Shown here: positions 1 to 12,083 of the stretch, piece after piece
Layout of the letters: every line of letters begins with the position of its first letter
Numbering within the stretch: the stretch's first letter is position 1
Assembly (NCBI RefSeq): GCF_958298935.1
Contig: NC_084922.1
Span: 4,156,501-4,220,500, forward strand
Direction of reading: 5' to 3'
Length of the DNA: 64,000 nt
Origin: Phragmites australis
Lineage: Eukaryota > Streptophyta > Magnoliopsida > Poales > Poaceae
Program-made: the position numbers and the translations under genes
The notes under the pieces: model-generated
What the model was told of the DNA's origin: nothing
What the model saw: the letters and a program-made list of their open reading frames with translations, nothing else
Database searches by the model: none

Positions 1-950
1 AACTGATTTTGAGGCCATAGTCATTAAAACATAATCCAGATTTATTCTAGGGAAAAATGCAAAAGCCACCCAAAAATCACTTGGATTTTGACTTTTCCCC
101 GAAGTTGTTTTGTGAAAAAAAAACCCAAAAGTTTGACCCGAAGTTGTTTTGTGAAAAAAACCCAAAAGTTTGACTTTATTGCAAAAACCCCCAAAAATTC
201 AAAAAAATAAAAAAATCATAAAAAATTCTAAAAAAATTAGAGACAATTATAAGACCTTATGTGAAATGTTTTTCAAAAATAATATCCTTTGCATCATATT
301 TTATGGAGAGGGAGTTTGAAAAAAAAAAGAAAAATGTGTAGCTCATTTATTAATTCATGTTATTTTAACTTTGTCATGTCTACTATTATTTTTCCTACAC
401 AAATAATTGTTTAAGTAAACTAATAAAAGTGGTTTCACTAATTTTGGGTGTTATGGATTAGTTATGAATTAATCTATCTGCAATACATTTACTCAATCCT
501 ACACATTACAATAACTATTTCAAGATTTCATGTATTTTTAGAAGATAGAGGATCATGTAAGAAGACTAAAAAAATTGGTTTCATGATTTTTGAATTAGTA
601 AATAATTAACTATGCATTTAACTCGAATTAATAAATGAGCTGCACATTTTTCTTTTTTTTTCAAACTTCCTCTCTATGAAATATGGTGCAAAGGATATTA
701 TTTTTTTAAAAAAATAACAAAATATCTTAGAATTGTCTCTAGTTTTTTAGGAATTTTTTATGATTTGGTTTAATTTTTTTTAATTTTTGGGGGTGTTTTT
801 GCAATAAAACCAAACCTTTAGGGGTTTTTTTTGCAACAAAACAACTTTTAGGGGGAAAGTCAAAATCCAAGTGACTTTTAAGGTTTTTTTTGCATTTTTC
901 TTTTATTCTATGACGATACTTAAATCCAATTTTATGGCCATAATTCACAA
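1..950. repeat. Long foldback (inverted-repeat) element, left end probably outside window
   Basis: The two halves are near reverse complements. The left arm reads CACTTGGATTTTGAC near 79-93 and the right arm reads GTCAAAATCCAAGTG near 859-873. The left arm has AAAAATGTGTAGCTCATTTA near 330 and the right arm has TAAATGAGCTGCACATTTTT near 631. The arms also share AAGGATATTA-type sequence and the GCAAAAACCCCCAAAAATT tract. The arms are AT-rich with A- and C-runs and meet near 450-500. The small reading frame at 739-948 lies inside the right arm and is not a gene. A large MITE or Mutator-like foldback would fit, but no target duplication can be tested because the left end is at the window edge. 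Confidence 0.75.
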
Positions 951-2415
951 CACTACCCCATAATCCAATTTGATAGATACACTACATTTGTTATGTTCAA
1001 ATTTTATCGTGGCTCATCATCTTTATGCAGGAAAAATCAAATCATCTTTATCGGGGCTGGGGTTCAGGGTGGTGAGAGCGGATCTAGAGGAAAGGCCAGG
1101 GTGATAGCTAGATCGGCGGTGGGGATTGGCGTAACGGTGGGACAAGGCAACGGTGGCACTGCCGAGGGCAATGGGAGGTGCCGCGGTGGGAAACTAAGTG
1201 ACGAACCCATTGCAAATGGGTTAGCGAGGCAATGAGAGACAGTGACGAATTTGGCGGCTCCCACCGCTAGAGATGTGGCAGGGGCACAAGGGAATGGTGG
1301 GGAGGTGCCGAGGTATGAGCAACGACGTGGAAGAAACCACTGGAGAGGATGGAAAGAAGAGGAACCACCGGAGGAAGAAACAAGGTGAGGGTCCGATTTA
1401 AGATAGAAGAGCTAAAAAAATCTTTTGAGAAAAGGGTGAGAATCACTTGAGTCGTGTGTAGACGGTCTGAAACATATGGTCAATAACATGAAACGTGGGT
1501 TCTTATATCTGAACCATAAAACATGTGATAGTTATAGTTTTCTTGTTTTTATGAGGCAAAAGTTCAGTACTAAATACTAATTTCTTCCTTCAGTGGCATG
1601 ACATTACAATTATCAAGTTTTCAATAGAGCTTAGGCTTAACCACCGAGCTAAGCAACCAAGCCAGCTCATGTCAGTGTGTGGCACTTCGCACCGTCACTG
1701 TATTTTGGTTGACCTGTGCTTCACTAAAGTATTTTTGTTTCTGTCCTCATGTGACTGATTGAGCCCCAATTTTAGCATCTTTCGCTTTCCATGCAGTCTC
1801 ACACATGAACATACAGCCAATGTCCACATTGCTCCAACAAACAGCTCGCAAATTGTTGATGAATTTTTATGCGTATGTCGGTATGTGAAGCTACCTAATT
1901 GTCCTGTGAGAATGTAATCATTATTGCTGTATCATCCAAAAAGAATCTTGAAACAGACGCAAAAGCTGCACGGACTTTCTGAGACCTTGGAAGACAAAAT
2001 TTGTTCATGGAGAGTAAACTGAGTGCTTTGACCGGCTTGTGCTTCACCGTGAAGTTGTTAGCAAAAAAAATGTTTTTTTTCCATTTTTCTAGGAAATTTA
2101 AGTTTTTTTTTTCTTTCCTGCCCTCCAGCTGTCAGTAGTAACGATTGATCTCGCACGTGCTGAATAAGCATTTGAGGGGTTGGAGGTGTCACTCTAGTGT
2201 TTTGCTAGTGCAACAATACATGCTGTTGCAATTTCAGTGACTCCCACCGATGCCAAATATACACGATCTGATATTTTGATTTATAATATCTATAAAAATA
2301 AATTATTTCAAATAGAGTTATATATTATGATGATATTTCTTATGATGATTATACTAATATCAATCTTGTGCTACTAATATATATACACGATGAGTCTATT
2401 TTACGTATGCATATA
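951..2415. other. Intergenic, no gene recognised
   Basis: A G-rich stretch at about 1030-1440 can be read open on both strands for 60-80 codons, but the translations are low-complexity and match no family I know. The rest is AT-rich and shows no coding structure. Confidence 0.5.
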
Positions 2416-2486
2416 TTCACGCTATGCACAAGTTAGGTGTAGACACATGTGTTTCACGCTATGCACAAGGTGTAGACACATGTGGT
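2416..2486. repeat. Short tandem duplication, two units of about 35 bp
   Basis: TTCACGCTATGCACAAG followed by GTGTAGACACATGTG occurs at 2416-2451 and again at 2453-2486. The copies differ mainly by a four-base insertion (TTAG) in the first. Confidence 0.85.
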
Positions 2487-2786
2487 TTCTTCCTATCCTA
2501 CGTGCACAAAACAAATGAGACAGTAATTCAGCTTGTGTCATCTCATTCATCATTCCACCTACAAGACAAGCTTGTATGTAGTGAATATTTTGTTGATTTT
2601 AAATATTAAAATGCAATATCTCTAAAATTATATATCTAATTTTTATCCGTTTGAAGTATATTGTAGGAAAAAATATGCTTCACAAAATGAGATCTATTAA
2701 AGCTATATTTTGATGAAGTTTTATGATGTAACGAAGTTACATCTATATAAGTCATCAAATTGCGCTTTGTGCTATACTGCAGCTAC

Positions 2787-3320
2787 AACTTGGGATTCCA
2801 AAATAACCGAGTTACAACATACTAAACAATATAGTTACAATATGGAAGACACTCTAGTTATGATAACATAATTATAACATGATAGATATTGTAGTTACGA
2901 TAATGTATTGTTGAGTGAGTACTAATTACATATGTAGATACTATAGTTACAACATAGTAAATAATCTAGTTATAACATACATGATCGAGTATGGACTAGT
3001 TATAATATGGTAGACACTCTAGTTATAACATGTTGGATAATATATTTACAATATAGTAAACAATCTAGTTACAACATGCATGAGTATGAACTAGTTACAA
3101 TATGATACATACTCTAGTTATAACATGCTGAACAATATAGTTACAATATTATCGATTACAACATAGTCTCAATTAGTTACAATCAGTCAGTCTAGATAGA
3201 TAAGTGTAATTTCGTTATACATATAATTGTAACCACTTTATGTCTATAGTTGCAACAGGTTGTTGCAATCACTCTATGCTTATAGTTGTAACTCCTGTAT
3301 GTATGTAGTTGTAACTAGTC
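2787..3320. repeat. Diverged short-period AT-rich repeat (GTTACAA/GTTATAACAT family)
   Basis: Variants of TAGTTACAACAT and TAGTTATAACAT recur every 15-40 bases through this stretch, usually separated by ATAGTAAACAATC-like spacers. A few further copies occur near 3525-3670. There is no coding potential. It behaves like a decayed minisatellite or the subterminal repeat of an unidentified transposon. Confidence 0.7.
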
Positions 3321-3770
3321 GCAATTGCTGCTCATGAGGCGGGAATGCGCTTGATCATTTAGTGGACTCGCGGGGTAGGTGGGTGGGATCATGTGGGGTT
3401 GACGTGCATGTCAGAACCTAATTGACTGCTCGGTCAGGCGCGCACGAGGTATGTGCGCATTCTGTAGGTACGTTATGTGTACTGAAGAATATATATATGA
3501 TAGGGGAGTCTATTTTGCGTCTAGACGTAATTGTAGTTACTTTTGCGTCACTCTCAAGTCACGACTAAGAAAATAGTCCGTTACAACGGTATAAATAGTT
3601 GAGTTATAATCACAAGACATAATTACAACTAGCGAATGTACCGAGTTACGATCATATATATTTGTAGTAACTGAAATATTTTATGGATCACAAATATACT
3701 ATTTTTTTTATCATAACTGGGGATGTACGCAGAGAAGAACTACATTACGTCTAGGCACATAATAAATATG

Positions 3771-3772
<2 letters not shown>

Positions 3773-3815
<43 letters not shown>
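3773..3815. repeat. (TA)n microsatellite
   Basis: About 21 uninterrupted TA units. Confidence 0.95.
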
Positions 3816-3818
<3 letters not shown>

Positions 3819-6566
3819 GGTTGACTTTAAACAAACCTAATTAGATTTATATTTAAGATAGGAAGGAGTAAGTAATAAAAACAGGAGCATAAACAAAACA
3901 TGTATTTGAAACTCATGAACCTGCCAAAATTGAAGTTGAATGTTATAAACAAATCGATAAATCAGAAGAATTGAAAGAGGTCGGACCGCTAGAATGTGTG
4001 TAAGTGCCATGCGGGCCTAAAACAATGCAACGTGTACGCGGCAAGAAGCTCATCGTCTTACGTGGCAATGACCAATGGCAACCATATCATGAGAATATTT
4101 AACTTTTTTTACTCTACCAGAGTGACAATTCTTTACTGATAGTAGGCTCAGTGACAAATTTATGACTTTAATAGATAACAGTTGGAAAAAAAATCAAATG
4201 AACCCATATCATGAGATGATCCGATCAATCCAAGTGCCCGCGTCGATGGGCTGCGTGTCACTTCAGCAGGTGACGCGATGGGTTTCTGGTGCACTGACGA
4301 CAGCTAGCTAGTCTTTCGAGGGTCACATCACCGCGTAGGCGCCCGTAGCCATCGGCAGCTGTGGCTCACGAGATCTCTCGCTTAGGCTCACAATCAACCA
4401 GATCGGTCCACGATCATGTCGGCGCGTGTCAATCATTCACGGCTCGCTGCGCATGGACATGTTGGTTGTTCGTATGATTTTTTTACAGCTATATCGTATA
4501 ATATATAATTTGGATGAGTAAAAATATATTGGTGGATATAGTAATTATGAAAAAAGAGTATTTGATTAACTGTATAAATAGATGCAATGAATATGTGAAA
4601 ATGTTTGGTTATTTATATGGGTGGATGTAGTGACTCTGTAGATCTAAGACTAACGAGTGAGCTCGTTGTAGCATTATAGCTGATGTAATATATCAATTGG
4701 GTCAGGCTCCATAGAGAAGCTTGATTTGCACGTATTCACCAGGCCAAGCTCTAATTGTATAATTATATCTACAAATGTAGGTGAACAGATCAAATGGCCT
4801 AAGGGATGAATTTGGCTCTAATTAAAAATATTTCTATCTAATACTAAAATAAGTAGTAATCTTATCCTATATGAAATATAATGTAACTACGTGAATAAAC
4901 TTAGAACAAGGCAATAAAACAAATAAGCACGGACACTAAGTAAATTATGAAATTAAAAGCTTGCAAGAATGTAAATGCTCAAAATAAATATGTAAAAGTA
5001 AAAAGATAGGCAAGATGATACATATTTTTTTTTCCGAGGTATCGAGAAGTTGGTTTAGGTACTCAAACAAGTTTAATACCTTTGACATGAGTTACAAGAG
5101 CTTTGTGCACCCGAAGTTACCTACGGAGCTTGCTCTTAGCTTGAGTTTTAATTAATTTAGCTATAACTTTTCTATTTTTAAGTTTATGTAATAAAAAATG
5201 ATTATCATTGGAAGTAGATTTGTATTTAGAAGGCAATGTAGGGCAGAGTTAGGATGCCTCTTATACGGGCAACCAAACACACCCCATATAAACGAAATAA
5301 TTGTTCTAGTATGAACCAGTTTAGTCTATACTATATAAAACACTAGTTGTTTCCATATCACCTCTCCTCACTACTCTCTTCTCATATAATAAAACTTTTA
5401 AAATTCAAATAATTTATCCTTTTTTACCATTCATCCTCGTCTTCTAACCTCCCATCTCATTACCAGCTGCAGATGAAACTTGTTTAACTAATTAAAGTAA
5501 ATGAAAAAATTATGAGGAAAATTAGTAGATAATCTCTTTTAATTTTTGGATCCTATCTGAAATTAAACTACGACATTGCTCATGGTTTATTCGTTCGGTA
5601 GTGCGCCCATGTCACGTTCATATCTTTATATCTTAAGTTTGTCTTTGAATTTACCACATTCAATATTTATATTTTTATTGTAATGCATGAATAATTAGCT
5701 AGTAGAAAAAAATGACTTTTGGTTCAACCAAAATTAAAGCACTGACCCGATCAAAAATATAAAAATTAAAGCAGTGGCGATGGAGTCCGAAATGTACAAC
5801 TCTCGACCTGTTCACCAAGGATTGGTTACAGACTAATAAAACGACATCACGGTGAATAAGATGATGTCTCAGCAGAAAGGTAGGGATAATCGCTTTCGCC
5901 ACAGTGAAATTCTTATGAAGTTACTCATCGCAACAAATGTTCATATGAATTTGTATAGGGTGCCAATGATGCTCCTGTTCTTGGATCGGATTAGGTTCAG
6001 TTTACTAACAAAAATTTATTCTAATCTGTAAGTATTGCATCCTTCTGCAGCAGCTCAACAGCGAGGACATCACTTACCGCAGAAGTGCAAAGAAAATAAT
6101 AAATGAATACCGAGTTAAATAACATGATTGAACACCTATAGTTTCTAATCTGAACTAAAAAAAAGTACAATTTCTCGTATTCTATGACACAAGGTTATCA
6201 ATAAGCATGACACGAAAGACATGCATTGCATTTTTACGCAACTAGGTCAAGTGCAGGAGATGATCACTCAGAACTCTAAAACATTGGCGTGCATGTTAGT
6301 GGAACTGGGCTGCCAGTGTGCTATATGCAAAGTAAGCAGAGGAAAGGCTTAGATATTCTTGTGAAGAAATCAAACAGAAGTTAATTCCAACAATATCAAC
6401 TATTGTATTTGTAACTTCTTTAGGGTTTAGGGTTTATTTGTAACCGCTTTCCAGAGTGATTGCTCCACAATATGGATGCCTACAAGGTCAAGAGACAAGT
6501 TAGACATTCATGGATACAGTACCAATGACAAACCAGAAGCCAGGATGCTTAAATTTCCTACCAGCC
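3816..6566. other. AT-rich intergenic, no gene recognised
   Basis: Only short chance reading frames occur here; the longest is 67 codons at 5699-5902 on the minus strand and resembles nothing known. Stretches such as 4460-4850 and 5200-5300 look like worn MITE sequence (CAACCAAACACACCCC at 5269-5284), but I could not pair their ends. Confidence 0.45.
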
Positions 6567-6569
6567 TTA

Positions 6570-7778
6570 GAGCATCTCCAACAAACGCGCCATCATGCCC
6601 TTCATCGCCAAAATAGCATATGTAGCGTCAAAAACACGCTCCAACACACAAGCTGTCGCACATGCCATTTTTAGCGACCCTCCAAATCGGCCTTCCCGCA
6701 CGCCAAATATAGCGCGTCCTCCCGGGCCGCCATCGAGCAACCGCCGCTTCCCTCCCGCCTTCCTCTCTCCCCTTCGCCAAAAACGAGTCGCTACTGCAGA
6801 GCTTGTTTCGGTCAACCCAGCGCCGCCGCACCTCGGCTATCGCCGCCGACCGGGCCACGGCACTTCTAGATCTAATCATCGGAGGAGGCAAGGGTGACGT
6901 CGAGGATGCGCGGACGTCGGCGAGGTTGAAGCCGAGGACGCGCGGTCTTGCTGCTTTGAGGTGCTGACCGCGGACGCCAACCACGATGCCGTTTCCAGGT
7001 CCTTGGCGGCTGTGGCGTCGTGCAAGTCCTACGGTGGCAGCGAGGCGTGCATGCTGCTACTGCCGTGCCGCCACCTGTGCCTGTGCCACGCGTGCGAGGC
7101 CACTTTGGATGCATACCTCGTCTGCGCGGCCACCAAGAACGCCTCGAAGCAGAAAGGAGGCGCGGGCGGTAGGGCTCGGTGGCTGGCACTCACGCTAATC
7201 CCTCTCCCGCCATGCGTCGCGCGGCATTTGGAGATTGGAGATGAGCAGTGGTGTGAGATGATTAAGGATTTGGAGGTGATGAGGTGGCGTGGAGCTGCTG
7301 CGGTGGGCGGGACTGAGCTCGAGGAACTGAGGAAGGCGGCAGCCGGCAAGCATCATGCTTAGGGGGAGAGGAGGGACTAGTGCACATAATTTCTTGACAT
7401 GCTCTTGCTTATTTTCCAGCAGGGCTTGGATCTTTGTTTGATTTCTCCACTTTTGCTTTTGCCTCCAGAGCAATGACATTTGACCGGTGCTTCAGCCCTG
7501 CTGGATATGCATTTTGATTAGATGATGCAAGCTAGGTGCTCGACGAAAATCCCAAGTGATTCTCAGCTGCTTGTGGTTGACGGAAGATCAATTGAGCAGC
7601 AGTAGTCAATAACAGCAGTAGTTACAGAATACTATTAAAAAATAGGAGAGAGAATATAAAGGGTGAAATATGGATGTGCTGTTGGAGTGGTGAAGTAATA
7701 TGGAGGAGGAATCTTTATAGATTGTAATCCATATGGTGATATAGATGGTGTATTATAGATGTTCTGTTGGAGTTGCTC
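6570..7778. mobile_element. PIF/Harbinger-like non-autonomous element carrying a host gene fragment
   Basis: The left end GAGCATCTCCAACA (6570-6583) is matched inverted by TGTTGGAGTTGCTC (7765-7778), a 14-base terminal repeat with one mismatch. Both ends are flanked directly by TTA (6567-6569 and 7779-7781), the three-base target duplication expected of PIF/Harbinger elements. The 1209-bp interior has no transposase. It is GC-rich and contains a decayed RING-finger coding fragment, as in Pack-type elements that pick up host exons. The 3' part (about 7500-7778) is AT-rich and looks like element sequence. Confidence 0.75.
6925..7362 (+). pseudogene. Captured fragment of a BOI-type RING E3 ubiquitin ligase gene
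   Basis: The plus-strand frame through 6961-7362 reads LLLPCRHLCLCHACE and then VCAATKNAS, the signature of the C-terminal RING of plant BOI/S-ribonuclease-binding-protein-type E3 ligases. Upstream, CCFEVLTADANHDAVSRSLA resembles the region before that RING. Two zinc-binding cysteines of the family appear lost: SCKSYGG where SCKSCGE is usual, and DAYLVC where DACPVC is usual. The sequence after KNAS is unrelated to the family, which normally ends within a few residues. There is no full-length protein and no start in context. It lies wholly inside the Harbinger-like element, so it is most likely a transduplicated, non-functional copy. Confidence 0.7.
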
Positions 7779-7781
7779 TTA

Positions 7782-8999
7782 GCTTCGTCAACTGGTGTAG
7801 GTTTATGGCGCCTCAACTGATTTGTCTACCATATTGCCGTTATTTCCCTTACCTGCATAATCGAAGTTAGTGGGGGATTTAGAACAGATAAGGAAAAGAG
7901 AATAATGGATGAATCACTATTTAAATCCTCTGCATTCTAAAGTATAACAGATCTTCAGTTAGCATTTCTTTACCGTGGCTAAGATCAGGGCATTCATTGA
8001 ACTCCAAGAGATGCTACAGCACAGCTCCATCAGTAATTGAAACAGCAGAAGTAATAAGATCTTTTCTTTTAGAGGAAAGTATAATTTGTATCAGATTTTG
8101 TGAAACAGAACTCCGTAACCAAAGAACCAACCAATGAAGAGAAATGGAGATAGATCTTTTTAAGAAACCATAGATACTATACTCACAACTATTCTAAGGA
8201 GCTTGTATTGCAAAGTTCGCCGATTTATTTGAGTGGGCTGAGCTGTCAGAACAATTTCAACCTTCTAGGCTCCTACACAAGGAGAAGAATGGTCGAATGT
8301 CAACTAAAAGCTTGATGATGCATGGCATTCTTAAAAACAAACCGTGATGTAGAAAAAAGATGTGCTACGTGTTGGTTTTGATCTTGGCTAACAGAACGTC
8401 GAGTCTTAAGGGGCTACACCCACCTAGCGCCACGATTGGAGACACCAACTAACCTTGGTTGTGGTCTTGTGTCGATGAGCACAACATATAAATAGCGGAG
8501 AACTGACACTTCACGGCATGAGACTAATTCTCGTGAGGCTGATCTCTACCCCAACACTTAAACCCTAACATCGATCATCTCGGGTTGACCCGTACTGATT
8601 AAGACCAAAGGCATTGGCCCCGCTTTATAGAAAGCACCATAGAGTTTGCTGGAGAACTAGCGAACAACCAACATACATAGTATATAACCGAAAAGTAGTA
8701 TACAGATAAACCCTAACTAAACCTCTAATCTTCAACAACTCTAAAACAAACCTATAGCGAAACAAAAACAGATTCATCCAGTGAACACCAAAAGATATAT
8801 AGGACCAAACGGGCTATCCAATTCCTGTTTGTAGTCTAGCAACCGCGTGTTGATCTTGATGAGCATCCACCTCCATCTTAAGCTTCCTTATCATTCCCCC
8901 CACCTGCACACGATCAGGCTCCTTGGCACTCAACTTCCACTACATCATAAACGAGATCATCTTGTAGACAATGGCATGAGGAGAAGAACAAATTTTATT
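7782..8999. other. Intergenic between Harbinger-like element and LINE
   Basis: There is no gene. A TATA-like CATATAAATAG at 8485-8495 on the plus strand, followed by a transcript-like leader, suggests an old LTR or promoter relic, but I could not define LTR ends. Confidence 0.35.
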
Positions 9000-9025
9000 T
9001 TAAAAACAAAATCATTGCATGTTAG

Positions 9026-9709
9026 CTAAAGAGTCCAACAAATAGCATCTAAGAGAAAGATTAGAATTAGTTTATCTCTAGAGTTTCTAATTCCAGAAAA
9101 CATACCTCTAAGCATGTAAAGAGAATCTGGAACCGCCTGCCAGTGCAGCACATCTCTACAAACACACCAAGCAAATTTCGTAGTAGGGCACTGAAACATA
9201 ATGTGGTCGGTAATCTCTCTAAGACCGCACAATTTACACCATTTGCTACCCTTCCAACTTTTCTTAAGCAACTGATCCACAGAAGGAATTCTGTTTTTAT
9301 ATAAAGACCAAAGGAAAATTTTAATCTTCAGAGGGAGATAGCTATTCCAAATCTCCATCGAACTATCATCTTTAACCCCAGGGAAGGTAATATGTCTATA
9401 TAGAGAATAAGTGCTATACTTTCCAGTCTTTTCAAAAGCACATATAACTGAATCTGGTACCTCAGACAAACATACAAGATTAGAGATTTCAATCAAGGTT
9501 TCCCACTCATTCACCTCTTGGGTACCAAAAGATCTTCTAAAGGCAAGATTAAAAAAACCTTGCCTAAGCACCTGGTGCACTGTTGTATCTTGTTGAAAGC
9601 ATATTTTGTACAGCTTCTCAAATTTGATCTTTAGGGGACATGAATCCAACAAAACATCTAAACAAAATCTAATCTTCTTCCCATTCCCTAGGGTATAGAT
9701 CAAACCCAT
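9026..9709 (-). pseudogene. LINE reverse-transcriptase C-terminal region with zf-RVT domain
   Basis: This is a 227-codon frame. The sequence begins GLIYTLGNGKKIRFCLDVLL, equivalent to the usual WRVGDG-x-K-IRFW-xD start of this region. It then has LPLKIKIFLWSL-x-KNRIPSVDQLLKK and WCKLCGLRE-x-TDHIMFQCP, the zinc-finger (zf-RVT) motif with its Cys-x2-Cys and His-x4-Cys pairs. It is the 3'-terminal coding part of the LINE. The upstream RT frame does not join it: 9710-10129 is a broken stretch with several stops. Confidence 0.8.
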
Positions 9710-10129
9710 AGTTGTATAATCTTTAATGGAGTGTAGGCCTTTTCAAAACTGGGAGCCACCAAATGTGCTGCTATTATAGAACCCCCCATCTCCAAGATTT
9801 CTTCCTCAACAGATCACAAACAGGATCACAATCACCTCTTTCTAGTTTAAAAATCCATTTTGATAACCGACAAACATTCATAACTCTAGTAGAGTAGAAT
9901 CCAAACCCCCAAAGTCTTTTGGCTTAGTTAACACATCTCACTTAATCATATGGTATCTCTTCTTTTGTCCCTACCCATGCCAAAAGAAATTTGATCTCGC
10001 AGACTCCATCTTTTTATGCACAGTTTCTGGCAAAAGATACACCCCCATCGTGTAGTTAGGAATAGAACTCAAACAAGACTCAATTAGGAATGTCCCCCCC
10101 CCCCCCCCAGATGAGAGGTATATGCATTG

Positions 10130-11542
10130 TCATGTCCCCATTTTCTTTTCAACCTTCTGCCTCACAAACATCAGCTCTCTAACTCTAAGATGAGTATCAC
10201 TGACTGGTATACCTAGATATTTGATAGGCAGAGAGCCCACTTTACAATTAAACATATTAACAATTCTTTTTTGTTCTTGATCAGAGGCACCCATAACAAT
10301 CATATCACTCTTCTCATAGTTTATTTTCAACTCAGACATGCTTTCAAAACAGTACAACAAAATTTTTGTATAGGTAATTGATTGATCATCCAACTATAAA
10401 AGGATAATTGTATCATCTGCATATTGTAGATGAGTTATCCCACTAGGAAGCAAATGAGGAACTAAACCTTTTATCCACTCCTCCTTTTTAGCATTACTGA
10501 GAATGGCATCTAAGGCATCTCCAACCAAGTTAAAAAGCAGAGGTGAAAGAGGGTCACCCAGCCTCAAACCTTTGAAGGTTCTAAAATAAGCTCTAGGAAC
10601 TCCATTGATATTGATCCTAACTCTACCACCCACAACAGCTTGTTTAGACCACTCTATCCATTTGTCCGGAATTTTTTTCCTTCTTAGGTCTTCTTCTAAA
10701 AAACTCTATTGTATCTTATCATAAGCTTTTTCAAAGTCATGTTTTAGAATAACACCAGATTTGTGGGTAACTTTCAACTTATGTAATACCTCATGTAGGA
10801 TGACAGTACCATCCAATATCTGTCTCCCAGAGATGAAGGAAATTTGAGACTTGCTAATAAGTCTATCAGTCAAAGGGGTCAGTCTCAAGGTCAGCACTTT
10901 GGTAAAGATCTTATAATCCACCCCCAACAAATATATAGGTCGATATTGCTTGATGTTGTTAGCCTCTTTCAACTTTGGAATCAATGTAATCAAGCAATAA
11001 TTCAATCTGTTAAGGCTATACTCTCCTTTTATGAAACAACTCAAACATCTCTAAAAAAAAATATGTTTCAATTGCCCCCAAAACTGTTTGTAGAAAGTCA
11101 CTGAAAAACCATCAGGACCAAGTGCATAATTAGATTTCATATCTTTAAGTGCAATGAAAGGTCGCACAAGACATTTTGCCTCCTCAACTGTTAAAGCTCC
11201 AGTTTCAGACCAAATATCTATAGCCAAAGCTATACCATCTCTCTCCTCTCTACCAAAGAGTTGTTTGTAATATTCCACTGTATGTTCTTTTAAATCAGAT
11301 TCTCCTGAAATAACTCTATCGCCATCTTCAAGAGAAAAAATGGTGCACTTTCTTTTCCTACCATTGGTAATAACATGAAAGTAACCACTATTGGCATCAC
11401 CATTTAAAATATATTTTTCACCATATCTCTCTTGCCAAAGAATTTCCTCATAGTGGTAAATACTCTCTAACTCTTCCTGTAATTGGTATCTAGCCCTCCA
11501 TTCTTGTGGTCCAAGTTCAACAAACTTAGCTTTTTTTATCAA
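10130..11542 (-). pseudogene. LINE reverse transcriptase, broken into four frames
   Basis: Four consecutive minus-strand frames (11051-11542, 10706-11044, 10394-10633, 10130-10393) read as one RT. Recognisable blocks are ALGPDGFSVTFYKQFW (fingers), LITLIPKLKEANNIKQYRPI, FISGRQILDGTVILHEVLH, KHDFEKAYDKI (block A, with the aspartate present), GLRLGDPLSPLLFNLV (block B), HLQYADDTIILL (the YADD catalytic box) and LPIKYLGIPV (thumb). The breaks are in-frame stops or shifts between frames. The catalytic aspartates survive, but no continuous protein can be made. Confidence 0.85.
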
Positions 11543-12024
11543 TATCCTGAATTTTCTTTGTCAACTCTTGTTTTTGTTTCCTCATCTGGCTTCTAAAATT
11601 TTCTCCCCACCCTTTACAATATCTCCTAAGATCTTTCTTAATCAACTTCCAATATTCTTGTACTTGGAGTTCTCCTCTATCAGGTAATTTGCTTATCAAA
11701 AGATCTTTGAAATCATCTTGAGTAAGCCATGCTGATTCAAATATGAAAATGTGACTTTTGATCCTTTTGTCTTCATAGGTGTCCACCATTAACCAACTCT
11801 CTAACACTAATCAGAGTCCTACTAGAGTGACCTTGTGCAGCAGTCCAATTCCAAGAAAAACGATGGCCATTAACCAACTCCTTCAATTCTCTGATAGTAT
11901 AATCAGCCTTAATAGTCTCTTGAAGACAATGAATGTCAACTCTATGTAATGTCAAAAGATCTTTCAATTTTCTTCTTCTTCCTTTATCTCTCAAACCTCT
12001 AATATTCCAGAAGAGAATTATCAT
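11526..12024 (-). pseudogene. LINE endonuclease, internally deleted
   Basis: The frame at 11773-12024 starts MIILFWNIRGLRDKGRRRKL and includes VDIHCLQETI, the N-terminal motifs of an apurinic-type endonuclease with the catalytic Asn and Glu. It stops after about 83 codons. The next frame (11526-11807) resumes at YEDKRIKSHIFIFESAWLTQ, which belongs to the linker between endonuclease and RT. Roughly two thirds of the nuclease domain, including its C-terminal histidine motif, is absent. Confidence 0.75.
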
Positions 12025-12083
12025 GATTTACTTCTTTTCCTCCCCCCTCCCCCATCTTTTTCTTGCACGCAACCTTTCTTACT

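Noticed and set aside
2787..3320. CRISPR-like repeat array
   Set aside because: The repeat units are diverged and spacing is irregular, in a plant nuclear context. It is not a CRISPR.
6628..6984. 118-codon minus-strand frame in the Harbinger-like element
   Set aside because: It is antisense to the GC-rich cargo. The RING motif is on the plus strand.
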